This document shows positions 33,248 through 42,283 of a stretch of 64,000 nt of DNA, piece after piece. The number at the start of each line of letters is the position of its first letter. Within the stretch, counting starts at the first letter, position 1. A program made the position numbers and the translations under genes. This DNA is from Peribacillus sp044761665 (GTDB lineage Bacteria > Bacillota > Bacilli > Bacillales > DSM-1321), in NCBI RefSeq assembly GCF_044761665.1, contig NZ_JBIWCW010000011.1, positions 1 to 64,000 of the forward strand, read 5' to 3'. The notes under the pieces were generated by a model. That model was given only the letters and a program-made list of their open reading frames with translations. It ran no database searches and was not told where the DNA came from.

Positions 33248-34858
33248 TTATTTCCTCGCCATTTCTTCCCTTAATGCTCGCCTTAAAATCTTCCCAACAT
33301 TTGTTTTTGGAAGTTCATCTCGAAATTCGACTAATTGAGGGATTTTGTAAGCAGCTAGATTTTTACGACAGTATTCGATGATTTCCTGCTCACTGGTTTC
33401 CTGATTCTTTTTAAGAACAAGTATCGCTTTTACGGTTTCTCCCCTATACGCATCTGGAACTCCGATAACCACCGCTTCCTGGACCGCAGGATGCTCATAA
33501 AGCACTTCTTCTACATCCCTTGGGTAAATGTTATATCCGCTGGCGATGATTAAATCCTTTTTCCGATCGACAATATAGAGGTATCCATCCTCGTCCACCT
33601 TCGCTATGTCCCCCGTATAAAGCCAACCGTCCTTCAAAGTGACCGCCGTCTCCTCCGGCATATTCCAATACCCTTTCATAACTTGTGGGCCTTTAACCAC
33701 CAACTCCCCCAATTCACCAGGAGACACTTCATTCATCCCCTCACCCAGGTCTACAACTTTATAATCCGTCGATGGAAACCCGATTCCTACACTACCTGGC
33801 TTTCTTTCAGCAAATGCCGGATTGCAATGCGTCGTGGGCGATGCTTCCGAAAGTCCATACCCCTCCAATATCTTCGCACCTGATTTCCTCTCGAACTCAC
33901 GAAGCAATTCAAGAGGCATAGGAGCACTTCCACTATTACAAAGTCGTATGGAATCCATACCGTATTCTTCGGCTTTAGGATGGTTGGTCAATGCGACATA
34001 CATCGTCGGTACACCAGGAAACGTAGTTGGCTGTTCACGCTTGATGGTTTCAAGCACTTCTTCTATTTCAAAACGAGGGAGCATAATCGAATCCCCGGCC
34101 GTGTATATGGATAAATTCATTGCAGACTGCATCCCAAATACATGAAAAAGCGGGATGACCGTCAACGTTCGCTCACCGCCCATTGTTAGCTCATGTTTAA
34201 AAAATTCATACGATTGAACAACGTTTGCCAAGATGTTGCGATGTGTCAGCATGGCGCCTTTGGATCGACCCGTTGTTCCCCCTGTATATTGAAGGACGGC
34301 TATATCGTTTATAGAGTCAAATGTAACAGGAGATATGTTTCCATCACCCGTTTTCATAAACTGGTCAAAAGAGACATCCGTTTTAAAATCTGCTTCAGAT
34401 GGCTGGAGGCTGACTACAATGACATTTTTCACATTTCCATTCGGCTGGACGCTCTTCAATTTTGGATATAATCCGTCTAAAACGACAATGGTCTCGGCAC
34501 CGGAATCCTGTAAAATTTGCTGTAGCTCCCGTTCGACCAACATCGGATTGACCTGGGTGATGATCGCTCCTACGGTCAACGCCCCATAATAGGCAATAAC
34601 GTATTGAGGACAGTTAGGTAGCATGAGGGCGACGCGATCACCTTTTTGAACTCCTTTTTTTTGAAGACTCGATGCAAAATCCTGTGAGGCAAAGAAGAGC
34701 TCTTGATACGAAATCTTTTTCCCATAAAAGGTGATCGCTATGTTGTTTGGATAGGCTTTACATGCATTTTGCAGGATTTGTTGCACCGGGATATCCGGAA
34801 CCTCTATTTCCTTGGATATTGAATCTGGATAAACGGTCAGCCATTTTTTATTGTTCAT
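33248..34858 (-). CDS. Long/medium-chain fatty acid-CoA ligase
   Basis: A 536-residue adenylate-forming enzyme: P-loop YTGGTTGRSKG (191-201), EGYGLSEASP, YTGDIAKVD, and the C-terminal lysine in LPKTNVGKILRR. It activates a free acid with ATP and CoA, the entry step of the pathway. Length and motifs match LcfA-like ligases, but chain length and hydroxylation preference are not readable. GGAGGG before ATG. Follows the SDR gene by about 35 bases. Confidence 0.92.
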   Translation of the reverse strand: MNNKKWLTVYPDSISKEIEVPDIPVQQILQNACKAYPNNIAITFYGKKISYQELFFASQDFASSLQKKGVQKGDRVALMLPNCPQYVIAYYGALTVGAIITQVNPMLVERELQQILQDSGAETIVVLDGLYPKLKSVQPNGNVKNVIVVSLQPSEADFKTDVSFDQFMKTGDGNISPVTFDSINDIAVLQYTGGTTGRSKGAMLTHRNILANVVQSYEFFKHELTMGGERTLTVIPLFHVFGMQSAMNLSIYTAGDSIMLPRFEIEEVLETIKREQPTTFPGVPTMYVALTNHPKAEEYGMDSIRLCNSGSAPMPLELLREFERKSGAKILEGYGLSEASPTTHCNPAFAERKPGSVGIGFPSTDYKVVDLGEGMNEVSPGELGELVVKGPQVMKGYWNMPEETAVTLKDGWLYTGDIAKVDEDGYLYIVDRKKDLIIASGYNIYPRDVEEVLYEHPAVQEAVVIGVPDAYRGETVKAILVLKKNQETSEQEIIEYCRKNLAAYKIPQLVEFRDELPKTNVGKILRRALREEMARK

Positions 34859-34893
34859 TACATCACCCTCCAGCCAATTTTTAGTTCTTTTTC

Positions 34894-35667
34894 CTACATG
34901 ACATGTGAACCGCCATCAACAATCAGGATATTGCCTGTCACATAATCTGAAGCTTTTGAGGCAAGGTATACCGCAGCCCCCTTCAGATCATCCTCGTTAC
35001 CTAACCTTTTAAGCGGAGTTGATTCCAATATAGGGATTTTCCCTTTAGCAAGGACGTCTTTTGTCATAGTTGTCGGAAAGAAGCCAGGGGCTATCGCATT
35101 TATGTTAATATTATGCTGGCCCCATTTAGCCGCTAAATCCTTCGTTAACGTTATTACCGCTCCTTTGCTCGCATTATAGCCGACCGCATCAAGAACATTG
35201 GGATCCGTACCTCCAAGCCCCGCAACGGATGCGATGTTGATAATCTTTCCATGTCCCTGTTCGACCATGATCCTACCAACGGTCTGGCACATGATAAATG
35301 TTCCCGTCACATTGACATTCATCACTTTATTCCAGGCTTCGAGGGGCATGTCGATGGCCGGTGCCCCCCAGGACGCACCGCTATTATTCACCAAAATATC
35401 AATGGAACCGAAAGACCGAAACGTTTCATTGACGACTTCTTGTACATCAGCGGGATTCGTGATATCACATTTAAAGGAAAGTGCCTTCACACCAAGTTTC
35501 TCGATACGAGCCGCTACTTCATCACATGCTTCCTTCTTTCTTGAACAAAGGACTACATTAGCCCCAGCTTCGGCAAAGCCGATCGCTATCTGTTCGCCCA
35601 GCCCTCTTCCACCGCCAGTTATGATGGCTGTCTTTCCAGTTAGATCGAATAACTCGGTTATTTTCAT
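34894..35667 (-). CDS. SDR dehydrogenase of the acyl-CoA operon
   Basis: A 257-residue classical SDR: TGGGRGLG (17-24), NNSG (94-97), Ser147, Tyr164 and Lys168 (YNASK) all present. Starts within the dehydrogenase stop (ATGA), ribosome site GAGGTG. By position it may oxidise a hydroxyacyl-CoA, a role proposed for LvaD-like SDRs in levulinate/4-hydroxyacid operons; this is inferred. Confidence 0.92.
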   Translation of the reverse strand: MKITELFDLTGKTAIITGGGRGLGEQIAIGFAEAGANVVLCSRKKEACDEVAARIEKLGVKALSFKCDITNPADVQEVVNETFRSFGSIDILVNNSGASWGAPAIDMPLEAWNKVMNVNVTGTFIMCQTVGRIMVEQGHGKIINIASVAGLGGTDPNVLDAVGYNASKGAVITLTKDLAAKWGQHNININAIAPGFFPTTMTKDVLAKGKIPILESTPLKRLGNEDDLKGAAVYLASKASDYVTGNILIVDGGSHVM

Positions 35668-36890
35668 ATTTTCACCTCGCTCTTTTCGTATTTACGAAGT
35701 TCGATTTTAGCGACCTGTGAACGGTGAACCTCATCCGGACCATCCGCAAGCCGCATGGTCCTAGCATTGGCCCAATGTGCAGCGAGTGGGAAATCGCCGG
35801 AAACCCCTGCAGCTCCAAAACCTTGGATTGCACGATCTATCACTCTCAAAGCCATATTAGGTGCTACTACTTTTATCATGGCTATTTCTGCTTTCGCTTC
35901 TTTGTTTCCGACAGTGTCCATCATATGAGCGGCCTTTAACGTCAAAAGCCTGGCTTGTTCAATTTCGATCCTCGAATCCGCCACCCATTCCATGATCACC
36001 CCTTGTTTCGACAATGGTTTACCAAATGCAACACGATTTTGTATGCGCTTACATAATTCTTCAAGCGCTCTTTCTGCTGCTCCGATCAGTCTCATGCAAT
36101 GATGTATCCTGCCCGGCCCTAGCCTACCTTGAGCGATTGCGAATCCTTTCCCTTCACCCCATAGTATATTTTCTGCAGGGACCTTCACGTCATTAAAAGT
36201 AATTTCAGCGTGTCCATGTGGCGCATGGTCATATCCGAATACAGAAAGCATTCGTTCAATTTTGACACCCGGTGTATCTAACGGTACAAGAATCATCGAT
36301 TGCTGCTCATATTTGGGAGCCTCCGGATTGGTCTTACCCATGACGATGGCAATTTCACATCTCGGGTCACCGGCCCCTGATGACCACCACTTTCGGCCAC
36401 TGATGACATATTCATCACCTTCTCTTACAATTTTGCACTCAATATTAGTTGCATCAGAAGACGCCACTTCAGGTTCAGTCATCGAAAAACACGAACGTAT
36501 TTGCCCAGCAAGCAAGGGTTTCAGCCACCGTTCTTTATGTTCATCCGTACCATATCGGACCAACACTTCCATATTCCCAGTATCTGGGGCGTTACAGTTG
36601 AATATTTCAGGTCCTATCATGGACCTCCCCATGATTTCACAAAGTGGCGCATACTCGAGATTCGACAAACCCGCTCCATGAGCACTATCTGGTAAAAATA
36701 AATTCCATAGTCCCGCTTCCTTTGCTTTATCGGTCAATTCAGACAGAATGGGCGGTATATCACTCCAGCGGGTGTTTTGATTTTCTAATTGCTTTTGATA
36801 CACAGATTCATTAGGGTAGACATATCGCTCCATGAACTCGATTAACTTTTTTTCTAAATCCTTCACTTTTTGAGTGTGTTCAAAATTCAA
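35664..36890 (-). CDS. Acyl-CoA dehydrogenase, ACAD10/11 type
   Basis: A 408-residue FAD enzyme. FSMTEPEVASSDATN, GRKWWSSGAGDPRC and the C-terminal ADGPDEVHR are typical of the ACAD10/11 (LvaC) branch rather than ordinary short-chain dehydrogenases. In that branch the enzyme acts on phosphorylated 4-hydroxyacyl-CoA made by the partner kinase, leading to the 3-hydroxy isomer. TTG start, with GGGAGG upstream. First gene of the leftward operon; direct repeats and a TetR-like half palindrome precede it. Confidence 0.9.
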   Translation of the reverse strand: MNFEHTQKVKDLEKKLIEFMERYVYPNESVYQKQLENQNTRWSDIPPILSELTDKAKEAGLWNLFLPDSAHGAGLSNLEYAPLCEIMGRSMIGPEIFNCNAPDTGNMEVLVRYGTDEHKERWLKPLLAGQIRSCFSMTEPEVASSDATNIECKIVREGDEYVISGRKWWSSGAGDPRCEIAIVMGKTNPEAPKYEQQSMILVPLDTPGVKIERMLSVFGYDHAPHGHAEITFNDVKVPAENILWGEGKGFAIAQGRLGPGRIHHCMRLIGAAERALEELCKRIQNRVAFGKPLSKQGVIMEWVADSRIEIEQARLLTLKAAHMMDTVGNKEAKAEIAMIKVVAPNMALRVIDRAIQGFGAAGVSGDFPLAAHWANARTMRLADGPDEVHRSQVAKIELRKYEKSEVKI

Positions 36891-36910
36891 GATAATTCCT
36901 CCCTTTACTA

Positions 36911-36985
36911 ACTAACTGGTCGGTATGTTATTTCACTTCCGATATATTATTATTTTTACAAAATTATGAATTGTTATTTTTACAA
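36911..36985 (-). promoter_or_regulatory. Control region of the acyl-CoA operon
   Basis: Two exact copies of TTATTTTTACAA (36950-36961 and 36974-36985; TTGTAAAAATAA on the minus strand) start 24 bases apart. Nearer the gene, the minus strand reads ATACCGACCAGTTAGT, similar to one half of ACCGACCGGTCGGT-type TetR operators. These look like regulator sites; none is proven. Confidence 0.4.
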
Positions 36986-37039
36986 TAATTCATTGCCTAT
37001 GATAGATGGCTCTTCTTTAGTGCTGTTTGACATTAGAGA

Positions 37040-37183
37040 ATGCAACAATTATGGCAAGATAAAATGCCCCAACGGAAACCTACCTTCCTAGGGACGGCAT
37101 TTATACGAGGCAAAAGATGGAATGTTAAAATATCCCTATTAAATTAAAATTCAACAGTTCCTCCTTAATTCCTGCCACTAATA
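37040..37183. other. Intergenic region between ktrD and the acyl-CoA operon
   Basis: No gene seen. An AAATGCC/GGCATTT inverted repeat (about 37061-37103) with a 25-30 base interior could fold, but has no T-tract and fits no RNA family I know. Confidence 0.35.
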
Positions 37184-37214
37184 AAAATAACCTCTCCGAT
37201 TTTGGGGAGAGGTT
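37184..37214 (-). terminator. Terminator of ktrD
   Basis: Stem AACCTCTCC/GGAGAGGTT with an 8-base loop, T5 on the minus strand. Confidence 0.88.
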
Positions 37215-37233
37215 TATCTTGACTATTTTATGA

Positions 37234-38586
37234 TCAGCCAATTATGACGCGTTCTTTAGGATAATGGTAGTTCTCTGTAACTTCTTTATGACCAATGATA
37301 TAAAGGAAGGAAGTAATTCCCACACGACCAATAAACATAATAATCATAATAACTATCTTACCGATATTACTCAGTTCAGGCGTGATTCCCATCGAAAGGC
37401 CCACGGATCCAAAAGCAGAACAGACTTCAAAAATAATCTGTATTAAAGTGAAGTTCTCGGAGATCGATAAAATGAAGATGGCAATAATGCAGAGCAGGGA
37501 TCCCATTATCATGACAGCAGTCGCTTTGCGAGTATCTTCAGGATGTATTTCCCTTTTGAATATTTTAATTGACTTTCTCCCCCTCATGAAATTCCATAAA
37601 AAGAGAATCATGATAGCCAACGTCGTTGTCCGTATCCCTCCACCAACTGAACTGGGCGATGCACCAATAAACATCATAACGCTCATAAGTAATAAAGAGG
37701 GTTCCGAAAATTCACTAACATTCATCGTGGAAAGTCCACCACTTCTCGTATTGGACGACATGAATAAAGAGTAGAAAAGTGATTCATGCCAGTTTTTCCC
37801 GCTAAAGAAACCCTTTATTTCAAGTAGGTAGATAAGGATGGCCCCTCCAATGATAAGACCGAAAAAGGTTACAGACGTTAGTTTAGTGAATAAGGAAAAA
37901 TGAAATTTATACGTTCGGGAACTATTCGACAAGAACTCTTTCAATTCAATTAAAACAGGAAAACCAATGGCCCCTAGGGTCAGGAGGATAATCGTGATGA
38001 ATTGCACAAAATAATCCCCTTTAAATGGAATCATCGAAATCCCACTAATATCAAAACCAGCATTCGTGGTGGCGCTGACAGCTAAAAAGAGGCCATTGAT
38101 GAAGGCTTCTTTCCAATTCGGATAAAAATTCAAAAAGTATAGACCTAAAATGAGAGCCCCAATTAATTCAATTGCGACAAAAATCTTAATGATCTGTATC
38201 AATAATTTAACGAGGCCAGAAAGATTCGTCTGATTTTGGTCAGTCATGATCAGTTGTCTTTCTTTGATTCCGATTTTTTTACCTAAAATCAACCAAAAAA
38301 ACGTTCCTAGTGTCATTATGCCAATCCCGCCGAATTGGAGAACAAACATTAAAATGAAATAGCCGGTCTGGCTAAATACTTCGGGTGTATTGACTACAGT
38401 TAATCCTGTTACACTCACTGCACTAACGGCTGTGAAAAGCGCGTCCATGAAATCCCATTCTACTCCAGGCCTCAAAGCAATCGGCAGACTTAAAAGGACA
38501 GTGGAAATGGTGACAGCCATAAAATAATAACCAACGATAAGTTGGGCCGGCGTTAATTTTGATAATAGTTTTTTGATAGCTCTCAT
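37234..38586 (-). CDS. ktrD: KtrD-like potassium uptake channel subunit (TrkH family)
   Basis: About 450 residues with the four-fold M1-P-M2 layout of KtrB/KtrD/TrkH; selectivity-loop segments include SVTGLTVV, TTNAGFD and FGSVGLSMG. It imports K+ (Na+-coupled) with a KtrA/KtrC gating subunit that is not in the window. ATG 38586 (MRAIKKLL) has AAAGGA upstream and gives the length of B. subtilis KtrD (449); the longer start at 38637 is not supported. No c-di-AMP riboswitch found in the leader. Confidence 0.88.
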   Translation of the reverse strand: MRAIKKLLSKLTPAQLIVGYYFMAVTISTVLLSLPIALRPGVEWDFMDALFTAVSAVSVTGLTVVNTPEVFSQTGYFILMFVLQFGGIGIMTLGTFFWLILGKKIGIKERQLIMTDQNQTNLSGLVKLLIQIIKIFVAIELIGALILGLYFLNFYPNWKEAFINGLFLAVSATTNAGFDISGISMIPFKGDYFVQFITIILLTLGAIGFPVLIELKEFLSNSSRTYKFHFSLFTKLTSVTFFGLIIGGAILIYLLEIKGFFSGKNWHESLFYSLFMSSNTRSGGLSTMNVSEFSEPSLLLMSVMMFIGASPSSVGGGIRTTTLAIMILFLWNFMRGRKSIKIFKREIHPEDTRKATAVMIMGSLLCIIAIFILSISENFTLIQIIFEVCSAFGSVGLSMGITPELSNIGKIVIMIIMFIGRVGITSFLYIIGHKEVTENYHYPKERVIIG

Positions 38587-38781
38587 GCAGAGTTTTCCTT
38601 TCTTACTCCTATGTAATTGATGATAGAACCATTCCAAAATCTATATTAGTGTACACTTTTTCCGTCCTTTTTTCCATTACCTTTTAGTATCTCCCTTACC
38701 TGCAACAATAAGGTAAGGTTACCAATAAGTTCGATATCCCTGCATAAGTAAAAACACCTTTTTTACTTATACTATAATTAC

Positions 38782-38797
38782 AGCGGCACAAGCCGCT
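38782..38797 (+). promoter_or_regulatory. Leader hairpin of sspD
   Basis: AGCGGC-ACAA-GCCGCT stem-loop just ahead of the AAGGGGG ribosome site; it may stabilise the spore-protein mRNA. The gene's promoter is not clear: GCATA at 38742 and TATACTA at 38768 are spaced too far (21 bases) for a normal SigG site. Confidence 0.45.
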
Positions 38798-38816
38798 GAC
38801 AAAAGGGGGAATTCAA

Positions 38817-39008
38817 ATGGCTAACAGCAGTAACAAACTTCTTGTTCCGGGAATCGAACAAGCATTAGACCAAATTAAGTATGAAATAGCTTCAGAGTTC
38901 GGTGTCCAATTAGGCTCAGACACAACAGCTCGTGCCAACGGTTCTGTTGGTGGGGAGATTACAAAGCGGCTAGTCCAACAAGCACAGTCTCAACTTAAAG
39001 GTCAGTAA
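38817..39008 (+). CDS. sspD: Alpha/beta-type small acid-soluble spore protein
   Basis: A 63-residue alpha/beta SASP with the GPR cleavage site YEIASEFGV and the second motif GGEITKRLVQQA. It coats spore DNA, protects it from UV and heat, and is degraded at germination. Ribosome site AAGGGGG. The location next to rsgI-sigI matches sspD in B. subtilis. Expected to be made in the forespore under SigG. Confidence 0.93.
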   Translation: MANSSNKLLVPGIEQALDQIKYEIASEFGVQLGSDTTARANGSVGGEITKRLVQQAQSQLKGQ

Positions 39009-39029
39009 AAAAATTGAATAAAATGGCTA

Positions 39030-39053
39030 AGAGCCCAGCAATTGCTGGGCTCT
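39030..39053. terminator. Convergent terminator sspD / rsgI
   Basis: AGAGCCCAGCAA/TTGCTGGGCTCT, a perfect palindrome of 24 bases; the T-tract is weak. Confidence 0.85.
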
Positions 39054-39055
39054 AC

Positions 39056-40321
39056 TTACTTTTTATCTTGACTTTCTTTTAAGCCTCTATGATTGAACTG
39101 ATTTCCTCTTTGATTTTGTTTTGGAGGGTTTTTCCTTTGCGGGTGTTGCCTCACAGTTTCTTCCTTTTGTACTTGGCGATTTGATACTTTTTCCTTCTGC
39201 CCATGTTGCTTTGGGGCTTTTCCCTTGTGAGCTTGCTGCTTTAGGAGTTTTTCATCCTGCCTCTGCTTTGAAGCTTTTTCTTTCTGAACTTGTTGCTTTG
39301 GGTTATTTTTTTTAAACCTTTGTTGTTTTGGGGGTTCTTCCTTTTGACCTTGATGCTTTGGGGTATTTTCCTTTTTCACTTGTTTCTTCTTTATCTCTTT
39401 TTCTTTTGGCAAGTTCACTTTATATTCCTTTTCGTGAGACTCAATCTTTTTTGCCTTTACTTTCTCGTTGGTTTCGATCGCTTTTTGTTTTTGTTCAGTC
39501 ACCTGTTTTTTTATATGTATCGTTTCAGCTTCATTTTTAGGGGATTCATTGTGGTGACTATTATTTTTCTTACCGGTTATTGAACTTGAACTTTCCACTT
39601 GTGTTTCCTTAGCCTTCTCTTTACCATTCTTGCTTTCTTTTTCATTCTTGCTGCTTGCTTTATCTAACTTCTTTTCAACGAATTTACCAGTTGATATACC
39701 TTGTTCCTTGGCCTTCTTCCGGTCATTTTTTGTTGCGGGAATAACTTTAAGGTCTGTTTGGGCAAAATTCTCCTGCCTTGAGACTTTTTTAATTTCTGCT
39801 TTTAGGTTCTTATCAAGTGCTTTATTATCATCTAATAAAGTTGTTGAAACGACAATTTGTTTTTTCCCTTCCATATAACCGAGTTTTCTTGTCGTCATGA
39901 CGATACGATTTGTGACTACTTTAACATTCTTGCCTTTCCAGTTTGAAATCTCCTTAATTACGAGCTTCCCATCACTATTCAAGCCAGTGAGTTTGAGAAC
40001 CTCCAATTCATCATTTAGTTCCAGTTCGATACTTGGATTTACATCGAATGTCATATAAGCGGAGACATGTTCAGTAAAGAATGATGGTAGGACGGATATA
40101 AGAATAAGAAAACTGGATGCCAAACTGAACACCACTGTTTTTTTTGCAGGCATATTCAAACTAGAGAATGAAAACGTGAACTTCTGTTTAACGCTCGAAA
40201 AGGATATTTCTTCTCCGACTTTATAAGGCCGGCTTTGTCGTTTAGTTTTTAAAAACTCACCTTCTGGGGTCAAAAGAGTGACGAACCGTTTATTTATAGA
40301 AAGAACAACTCCTCTTTTCAT
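39056..40321 (-). CDS. rsgI: Anti-sigma-I factor RsgI with long repetitive tail
   Basis: A 421-residue bitopic protein. N-terminal RsgI domain (MKRGVVLSINKRFVTLLTPE) holds SigI; a single membrane helix lies near 61-83; the extracytoplasmic part starts with the conserved SAYMTFDVNPSIELELND segment. From about residue 205 the chain is Lys/Glu/Gln-rich and disordered, ending in irregular PKQQ-x-QKE-like repeats. ATG overlaps the sigI stop (ATGA). In B. subtilis the pair responds to heat and wall stress. The tail is longer and more repetitive than I expect, and may touch the wall. Confidence 0.9.
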   Translation of the reverse strand: MKRGVVLSINKRFVTLLTPEGEFLKTKRQSRPYKVGEEISFSSVKQKFTFSFSSLNMPAKKTVVFSLASSFLILISVLPSFFTEHVSAYMTFDVNPSIELELNDELEVLKLTGLNSDGKLVIKEISNWKGKNVKVVTNRIVMTTRKLGYMEGKKQIVVSTTLLDDNKALDKNLKAEIKKVSRQENFAQTDLKVIPATKNDRKKAKEQGISTGKFVEKKLDKASSKNEKESKNGKEKAKETQVESSSSITGKKNNSHHNESPKNEAETIHIKKQVTEQKQKAIETNEKVKAKKIESHEKEYKVNLPKEKEIKKKQVKKENTPKHQGQKEEPPKQQRFKKNNPKQQVQKEKASKQRQDEKLLKQQAHKGKAPKQHGQKEKVSNRQVQKEETVRQHPQRKNPPKQNQRGNQFNHRGLKESQDKK

Positions 40322-41061
40322 CCATTAATCACCCCTTTTATATACTCCTTCAGGTACAGGAAATCACCATTTAAAATGATGGCCACGGCAATGATGTACT
40401 TTCGATTCCGCTCTATGGTTTTTCTGCTTACATCCACCCTGCCTTCAAGCTGTTTAACAGGAAGACGTTTCTTAGTAAACAGGATTTCTTTTAACTCGTC
40501 ATCCTCCATTAACATTTTAGCCATCATAACTGCTCCTTTCCTCGCATCAGCATGTTTGGGAGAGTTGTCGACAAGGTCCTCAAATGATAGGCCAAAATCT
40601 TGTAAATGACTGATATAAAGCTGAATTTCTTCATTCCTTTTTTCTGATTCTAATTGCTTTTCATATTCCTGAATGGAATTTATATTATCAAAATAATCCT
40701 GGTTTTGATGACCTTCGTCGTCCAGCGCGATATCCACTGCCACTTCTTTGCGCCTTGACTGGCTCCGCAAATAGTCAATAACCCTTCTTTTCACAATGGT
40801 TTCTGCAAATGCAAGTAAGGAGCTTCCTTTTTCAGGGGAGTATTTGTCAATCGCTTCATTAAAAGCAATCAACCCAATACTGAATTCATCATCTGATTCA
40901 TATATGTAACGTCTGCAAACGGAAGAGACGGTTTTAGCTATAAAAGGCTTGAATGATTCTATGGTATCGTTACGAAGGCTTCTATCGCCTTGTTGAATTT
41001 TCAAAACGGTTGATTCTAAAGAACGCTTTTTTTTGAATGCTGTAAACAACAAACCAAGCAT
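40318..41061 (-). CDS. sigI: RNA polymerase sigma factor SigI
   Basis: About 247 residues. Region 2 FSIGLIAFNEAIDKYSPEKG and ETIVKRRVIDYLR, and the SigI-specific C-domain (LEDLVDNSPKHADARKGA; VDVSRKTIERNRKYIIAVAI). Directs genes for heat and envelope stress in B. subtilis. GAGGTGA before ATG 41061; the longer start (41091) is not supported. Coupled to rsgI. I found no clear SigI autopromoter upstream. Confidence 0.92.
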   Translation of the reverse strand: MLGLLFTAFKKKRSLESTVLKIQQGDRSLRNDTIESFKPFIAKTVSSVCRRYIYESDDEFSIGLIAFNEAIDKYSPEKGSSLLAFAETIVKRRVIDYLRSQSRRKEVAVDIALDDEGHQNQDYFDNINSIQEYEKQLESEKRNEEIQLYISHLQDFGLSFEDLVDNSPKHADARKGAVMMAKMLMEDDELKEILFTKKRLPVKQLEGRVDVSRKTIERNRKYIIAVAIILNGDFLYLKEYIKGVING

Positions 41062-41397
41062 TTGGTCACCTCGCTCCTGTTGAAGGTACAATTACACATC
41101 AACATATTTATCTTAAGCGGAGGGAGCCTAAAAGACAGTTCCAAAAGACCTATTTTCGTAAAAACGGCATATTAAATTATAAATGTAATATGATAAAATA
41201 CTTAGTTTTTTCTCGTTTATTACATAGTAATTACATTAAAATAAAAAACTTTAATCAATCCCGCTATTTTATAGGGCGATTGTCATTTTTATTACTTTAA
41301 TTTAATATTCGACTCTTAATCATAAACTTCGAATTAGCGGTATTTTTTTTGTGGGTTACATGTGAATTTTCCAGTAAATGATTAATTTATCACTCAT
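41062..41397. other. AT-rich intergenic region, sigI / ykoY
   Basis: About 335 bases without a gene. It must hold the sigI promoter (minus strand). CGAA occurs near 41155 on the minus strand but lacks the C-rich -35 element of SigI promoters. Nothing else recognised. Confidence 0.4.
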
Positions 41398-41434
41398 AAA
41401 AAAGTCAGGCGTGATTTTCACGCCTGACTTTTTT
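41398..41434. terminator. Terminator of ykoY, usable on both strands
   Basis: Perfect GTCAGGCGTGA/TCACGCCTGAC stem, 3-base loop, A6 before and T6 after. Confidence 0.93.
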
Positions 41435-42197
41435 ATACTTCTTGAATTTGTTTTTCTTTTTTACTGGAAATGATCCACGCACCGACAGCAATCCCTATTA
41501 ACACGGTCCAGAAAATGGATTTCCAAAGGGTTGATTCCGGAAAATGTTGCTCCAAAACTCCAAGCGAAGGGTGTGCAAGCGTGTAGACGGCCAATTTCAC
41601 CCCTACCCAGCCAACGATCAAGAAAGCTGCAGTTTCAAGCGATGGACGTTGATGAAGCAATTTGACAAATCCATTAGCTGCAAATCGCATGATGATCAAT
41701 CCTATCATCCCGCCGAGGAACATGACCGCAAATTGCCCCCCGTCTATGCCACCAACTTTCATCCACCCTGTCGCTGGAAGTGTAACGGCTAATGCAACTG
41801 CTGCAAGCATCGAATCAATGGCAAATGCAATATCCGCTACCTCAACTTTAACGACGGTCATCCAGAAGCCAGCTTGTTTCTTAGGTTTCTTAACTTCAGA
41901 TTCGCCTTTACCGGCATATTTTTTATAAAGATGTTGAAATGCAATGAAGAGTAGGTAAAGCGCTCCGATTGCTTGCACTTGCCAAACATCGACAAGGAAA
42001 GAAATAAGAAATAAACTCGCAAAACGGAAAACAAAAGCACCCAGCAATCCGTAAAACAAGGCTTTCCGCTGTTGATCTTTTGGTAAATGCTTAACCATCA
42101 CTGCCATGACAACTGCATTATCAGCTGCGAGTATCCCTTCAAGTCCAACTAAGATAAGAAGGACCCAACCATATTCCAATAATAATGAAACTTCCAT
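41433..42197 (-). CDS. ykoY: TerC-family Mn2+ exporter, YkoY (MeeY)-like
   Basis: A 254-residue TerC protein with about seven helices. Acidic membrane motifs GILAADNAVVMAVM and DIAFAIDSMLA are the family's metal-handling residues. B. subtilis YkoY (MeeY) exports Mn2+ and loads secreted Mn enzymes. It is directly downstream of a yybP-ykoY riboswitch, which senses Mn2+ and turns expression on. GGAGGTAG ribosome site. Confidence 0.93.
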   Translation of the reverse strand: MEVSLLLEYGWVLLILVGLEGILAADNAVVMAVMVKHLPKDQQRKALFYGLLGAFVFRFASLFLISFLVDVWQVQAIGALYLLFIAFQHLYKKYAGKGESEVKKPKKQAGFWMTVVKVEVADIAFAIDSMLAAVALAVTLPATGWMKVGGIDGGQFAVMFLGGMIGLIIMRFAANGFVKLLHQRPSLETAAFLIVGWVGVKLAVYTLAHPSLGVLEQHFPESTLWKSIFWTVLIGIAVGAWIISSKKEKQIQEV

Positions 42198-42251
42198 CTA
42201 TTCTACCTCCAATAGTTTTATATTTTCCTACCTATCGGCATTTGGCAAAAT

Positions 42252-42283
42252 AAAAAGACCTCTGCCGTATAGGCAAAGGTCTT
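42252..42283 (-). terminator. Riboswitch expression-platform terminator
   Basis: GACCTTTGCC/GGCAGAGGTC stem followed by TTTTTATTTT on the minus strand, between aptamer and ykoY. Mn2+ binding is expected to prevent its formation. Confidence 0.88.

Noticed and set aside
36891..37233. Possible RNA element between acyl-CoA operon and ktrD
   Set aside because: An inverted repeat exists, but no known riboswitch core or T-tract is found.
38587..38816. c-di-AMP (ydaO-type) riboswitch before ktrD
   Set aside because: Looked for because ktr genes often carry it; the leader shows no matching core.
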